Below are positions 6,197-8,445 of a DNA stretch of 8,445 nucleotides, one piece after another; position 1 is the stretch's first letter, and each line of letters begins with the position of its first letter. The DNA comes from Oscillospiraceae bacterium. Its GTDB lineage: Bacteria > Bacillota > Clostridia > Oscillospirales > Ruminococcaceae. Under the pieces are notes generated by a model. It had not been told where the DNA came from and did no database searches. It saw only the letters and a program-made list of their open reading frames with translations. The translations under genes and the position numbers were made by a program. Location of the stretch: the NCBI GenBank assembly GCA_020024155.1, contig JAHHUE010000067.1, positions 1-8,445 on the forward strand, given 5' to 3'.

Positions 6197-7718
6197 GTTG
6201 CAGTTTAAAATATTCTTCTATTGCATCACGAACACGAGCAGATATTTCATTATAAGACATTTCACTTGTAACATTTGCTTCTCGTTGACCATTTTGGTTC
6301 GTTGTAAAAATGCCAAAATTGCTTGTAAAAATAATAATTGTTTCAGAAAAATAAACTGTATTTCCTTGTCCGTCAGTCATACGACCATCTTCAAGTATTT
6401 GTAAAAATTTATCCAAAATTGAAGGATGAGCTTTTTCAATTTCATCAAACAACAAAATAGAAAAAGGATTTTCTTTTACAATATTTGTAAGCTGACCACC
6501 TACTTCATAACCCACATATCCCGGAGGTGCTCCAAACAGTTTTTGGTCTCTATGGCTTTGACCATATTCGCTCATGTCAAATCTTTTGCAGCAACTTTCG
6601 GCACCAAAAAGAACTTCTGCAAGAGTTTTTGCAGTTTCTGTTTTACCTGTACCTGTTGGTCCAGCATAGAAAAGAACCCCTTTTGGTCTTATATGTGAAG
6701 AGCCTTGCAAACCTGACATTCCTGTAATTGCTCTTTTTACAACATCAAGAGTTTTTGTAATAGCATAATCCTGCCCTTTTACTCGATTTTCAAAATCTTA
6801 TTTAGCATTTCTTATTGATTCCAAGTCAAGACTTTTCCAAGGATTTTCTTTTATACCATATTTATATAAATCTATAATATCGCACATATCCTTTATATGT
6901 ATTTTCTCATTTTTACACAGTCTTCTTAAACCGTTAATCTCAGTAAAACTAAACCTTTCTGTTAATGCAGCAAATTTGTTTTGTATTTTTTCAAGCTCAT
7001 CAAAATGTTCATTATAATAAATGATGTCTTCTAAATAAATTTCTCCCGCAAAAAAACTTGGGAAATTTGGTCCTTTTACTAATGTTTCCCTTTCTTCTTT
7101 TGATGGAAAAGAAAGTGTAATCATCTTTACATTTGAATTTTGCAAGTAAAACCATGCGGGTATGTCATTTGACTTATTTGTAATTAGTACCAGTAAATTT
7201 TTTAAAATACCGTTACTTTCAGTTTTAACATCTTTTGCATCAAGCGATGCTTGCAAAAGAACTGTAAAGCTATCAATCTCGCTTTGCTCCATTTTGTCTA
7301 GAGAAGTTATGTATCGAGATGCATAATTCATCACAATAACAGTGGCTTCCCTGTTTTGAGAAAGTGTTTTGCGAACAATATTTGCAGCTACGTCGTTCTT
7401 ATTTCCGCCTTTAAAATCAGCCTTAATATATCCTTGATTTGTAGAGCTATCTGCAATTTTAGCAAAGTTTTCTAAATATCCTTCTTCGTAGTTATCATAA
7501 AATCCTCTTAAACTATCATAAAAAACGATATTTTTATACCCCATATCTTTGAAGTAAAAATGCAAATATTCAGGTAATCGAAGAATACTGCCTTTTGGTG
7601 TACTTTCATCTTATGGGTACTGATAGGAATCTAAAACATTGCCTTCTAAAATAATCAGTGGCTTAATTTTAGAAAAAATTCCAAGTTCTTTATGCCATTT
7701 TGGTATGTAGTCACTCAC
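6087..7718 (-). pseudogene. ClpA/ClpB-type AAA+ unfoldase with degenerate first AAA domain, broken by two TAA codons and a 3' deletion
   Basis: The start is GTG at 7716-7718, with AAAGGAG upstream and 12 bases after the radical SAM stop. One frame runs 544 codons to TAG at 6087 but contains TAA at codon 36 (7611-7613) and codon 307 (6798-6800). Codons 1-306 form an AAA-like domain without Walker A (LIILEGNVLD, TVIVMNYASRY, LLVLITNKSND). Codons about 308-517 form a Clp-type second domain: GPTGTGKT (353-360), aromatic pore loop GYVGYE (400-405), Walker B LLFDEIEKAHP, GRMTDGQG, sensor-1 TSN (465-467) and the arginine-finger region LGRPEILNRI (508-517). Real homology stops at about 6168; the last 27 residues are PP2C DNA read out of frame. 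The C-terminal small domain with sensor 2 is gone. When intact it would use ATP to pull or remodel proteins; its target is unknown. Only the stop codons break the frame, so decay looks recent. Confidence 0.85.
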
Positions 7719-7730
7719 TCCCTTCTCCTT

Positions 7731-8279
7731 TCAAAAGTTAGGTCTATGTATTCCAACCGAAATTACTCCGTCCGATGTAAAAAAATTTTGAATTTTATTT
7801 GTTTGTATTTCAAAATAATCCTTATACTTTTGTTCTTTACTTTTATCTAATATATGTATTTTTTGATTTGAAGAGCCATGCATTAAAGAGTTGTCATTTA
7901 ACCTTTCTATATACTCTCCATCAATCAAAACACTTATATTGTAAATCATATCACATTAAATATCTTCAAGTTTATAACCAGTGTAAACAATTATATCATC
8001 AGAAAATTCTTTAATCATATTAAGTAGCTTTTGCAACTCTTCTGCTTGATATAAAGGGGCGCCACCTGTAATAGTAAAACCGTATATATGGTGTTCCCTA
8101 ACAATATTTTGTATCAATTTGAATATAATTTCTGGCTCAGTTTTATATTTGTTTTTAAATTCCCATAGCTCATGATTGCTACAATCTTTGCATCTTCTGG
8201 GACAACCACAAAACCAAATTCCAACACGCTTACCTGGTCCAAGAACTTCTACCGGATATAGCACTCTTGCTACATACAT
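7731..8279 (-). pseudogene. NrdG-like radical SAM / 4Fe-4S activase, interrupted by one in-frame TAA
   Basis: A single 182-codon frame, the usual size of NrdG-like activases, starts at ATG 8277-8279 with GAGG upstream and ends in TGA at 7731. Codon 108 is TAA (7956-7958). The first half has VEVLGPGKRVGIWFCGCP and the cluster motif CX3CX2C (Cys26, 30, 33), then TITGGAPLYQ and IIVYTGYKLEDI. The second half, in the same frame, has ISVLIDGEYIERLNDN, HGSSNQKIHIL and DGVISVGI, the expected C-terminal part. No ATG with a ribosome binding site follows the stop, so the second half is probably untranslated. The usual GGEP motif reads GGAP (Ala74), which may weaken SAM binding. No class III ribonucleotide reductase is nearby; its place between FHA and AAA+ genes suggests an activating or modifying role for that module. 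Confidence 0.88.
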
Positions 8280-8308
8280 TATAAAATCCTCACTAAGAAA
8301 TATGCTTC

Positions 8309-8445
8309 CTACTCTTGTCTGTTTCCATTCAAATTTATTCCACCAAGACCAATTTCATCTCCGCCTTGTATTTTTGTTCTTTGTGTGATTTTATTGTTAT
8401 TTACATAAGTAAAATTTGTATTACTTAAATTTTCAATATATAATT
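8309..8445 (-). CDS. FHA-domain protein, C-terminal end (runs off the right edge)
   Basis: Forty-four codons to a TAG at 8309-8311 carry the end of a forkhead-associated domain: IENLSNTNFTYVNNNKI, then a run with GGDEIGLGGINL. This matches the usual S-x-NGTYVN...L..GDEI.LG pattern, with NFT replacing NGT. FHA domains bind phosphothreonine, so this protein should recognise a partner phosphorylated by a Ser/Thr kinase, and PP2C in the same operon would reverse the mark. The stop lies 29 bases before the radical SAM start, consistent with one transcript. The frame visible here is intact; most of the gene lies outside the window. I expect a kinase gene beyond the right edge, by inference only. 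Confidence 0.75.
   Translation of the reverse strand, partial: LYIENLSNTNFTYVNNNKITQRTKIQGGDEIGLGGINLNGNRQE

Noticed and set aside
7731..7949. Separate 72-residue gene after the radical SAM frame
   Set aside because: It is in the same frame as the preceding 107 codons and matches the C-terminal part of NrdG-like proteins; only a TAA separates them and no ribosome binding site precedes its ATG.
7731..8279. Genuine anaerobic ribonucleotide reductase activase
   Set aside because: No nrdD gene is adjacent, the GGEP motif is altered, and the gene is embedded in an FHA/AAA+/PP2C operon.
6087..8445. Reassigned TAA codon as the explanation for in-frame stops
   Set aside because: Five other genes in the window end cleanly at TAA with coupled next genes, and the AAA-PP2C junction is an out-of-frame deletion, so pseudogene decay is more likely.
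5540..8445. Type VI secretion cluster
   Set aside because: FHA, PP2C and a Clp ATPase recall it, but no sheath, baseplate or membrane-complex gene is seen and a radical SAM gene is present instead.
1..8445. CRISPR array, tRNA or rRNA
   Set aside because: No regularly spaced direct repeats, cloverleaf-like segments or conserved rRNA sequence were seen.

Overview
The window is AT-rich and almost every gene lies on the minus strand. Its content suggests an anaerobic gut-type Firmicute (Clostridia). The pointers are AT-rich codon use with AGGAG/AAAGGA ribosome binding sites, TTGACA/TATAAT promoters, an NrdG-like radical SAM protein, and a YgbA-DUF454-CydDC-like cluster. The species cannot be fixed from the sequence.

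Region 1 (1-240): the C-terminal end of a plus-strand reading frame, possibly a transposase, followed by a rho-independent terminator. Region 2 (238-693): a monocistronic gene for a 128-residue CxxC protein with one membrane segment. It has its own strong promoter, which is packed against the terminator of the next operon.

Region 3 (693-5077, minus strand): a tightly coupled four-gene operon, read in the order YgbA-like Cys-rich protein, DUF454/YbaN-like membrane protein, CydD-like ABC transporter half, CydC-like ABC transporter half. Adjacent genes overlap or are separated by about 2 bases, and the operon ends in a 13-bp-stem terminator. Its leader carries a good promoter, a terminator-like hairpin with a T run inside the leader, and a perfect GTTAGCC-AA-GGCTAAC palindrome resembling DtxR/MntR-type metalloregulator sites. 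Together these suggest a metal- or redox-controlled thiol, heme or nitrosative-stress export/homeostasis unit.

Region 4 (5078-5539): no confident gene. It holds one weak candidate for a small membrane protein and a hairpin that could terminate transcription from both sides.

Region 5 (5540-8445, minus strand, running off the right edge): the remains of an operon read as FHA-domain protein, NrdG-like radical SAM protein, ClpB/ClpA-type AAA+ unfoldase, PP2C phosphatase. FHA plus PP2C implies Ser/Thr phospho-signalling, and the AAA+ protein carries an aromatic pore loop, so the module looks like a phosphorylation-controlled remodelling machine that I cannot match to a named system. It is broken here. 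The radical SAM gene has one in-frame TAA and the AAA+ gene has two. A deletion has also joined the AAA+ gene, just after its arginine-finger motif, out of frame to the PP2C gene just before its first DG motif. All joined frames otherwise read cleanly, so decay looks recent, and intact copies should exist in relatives.
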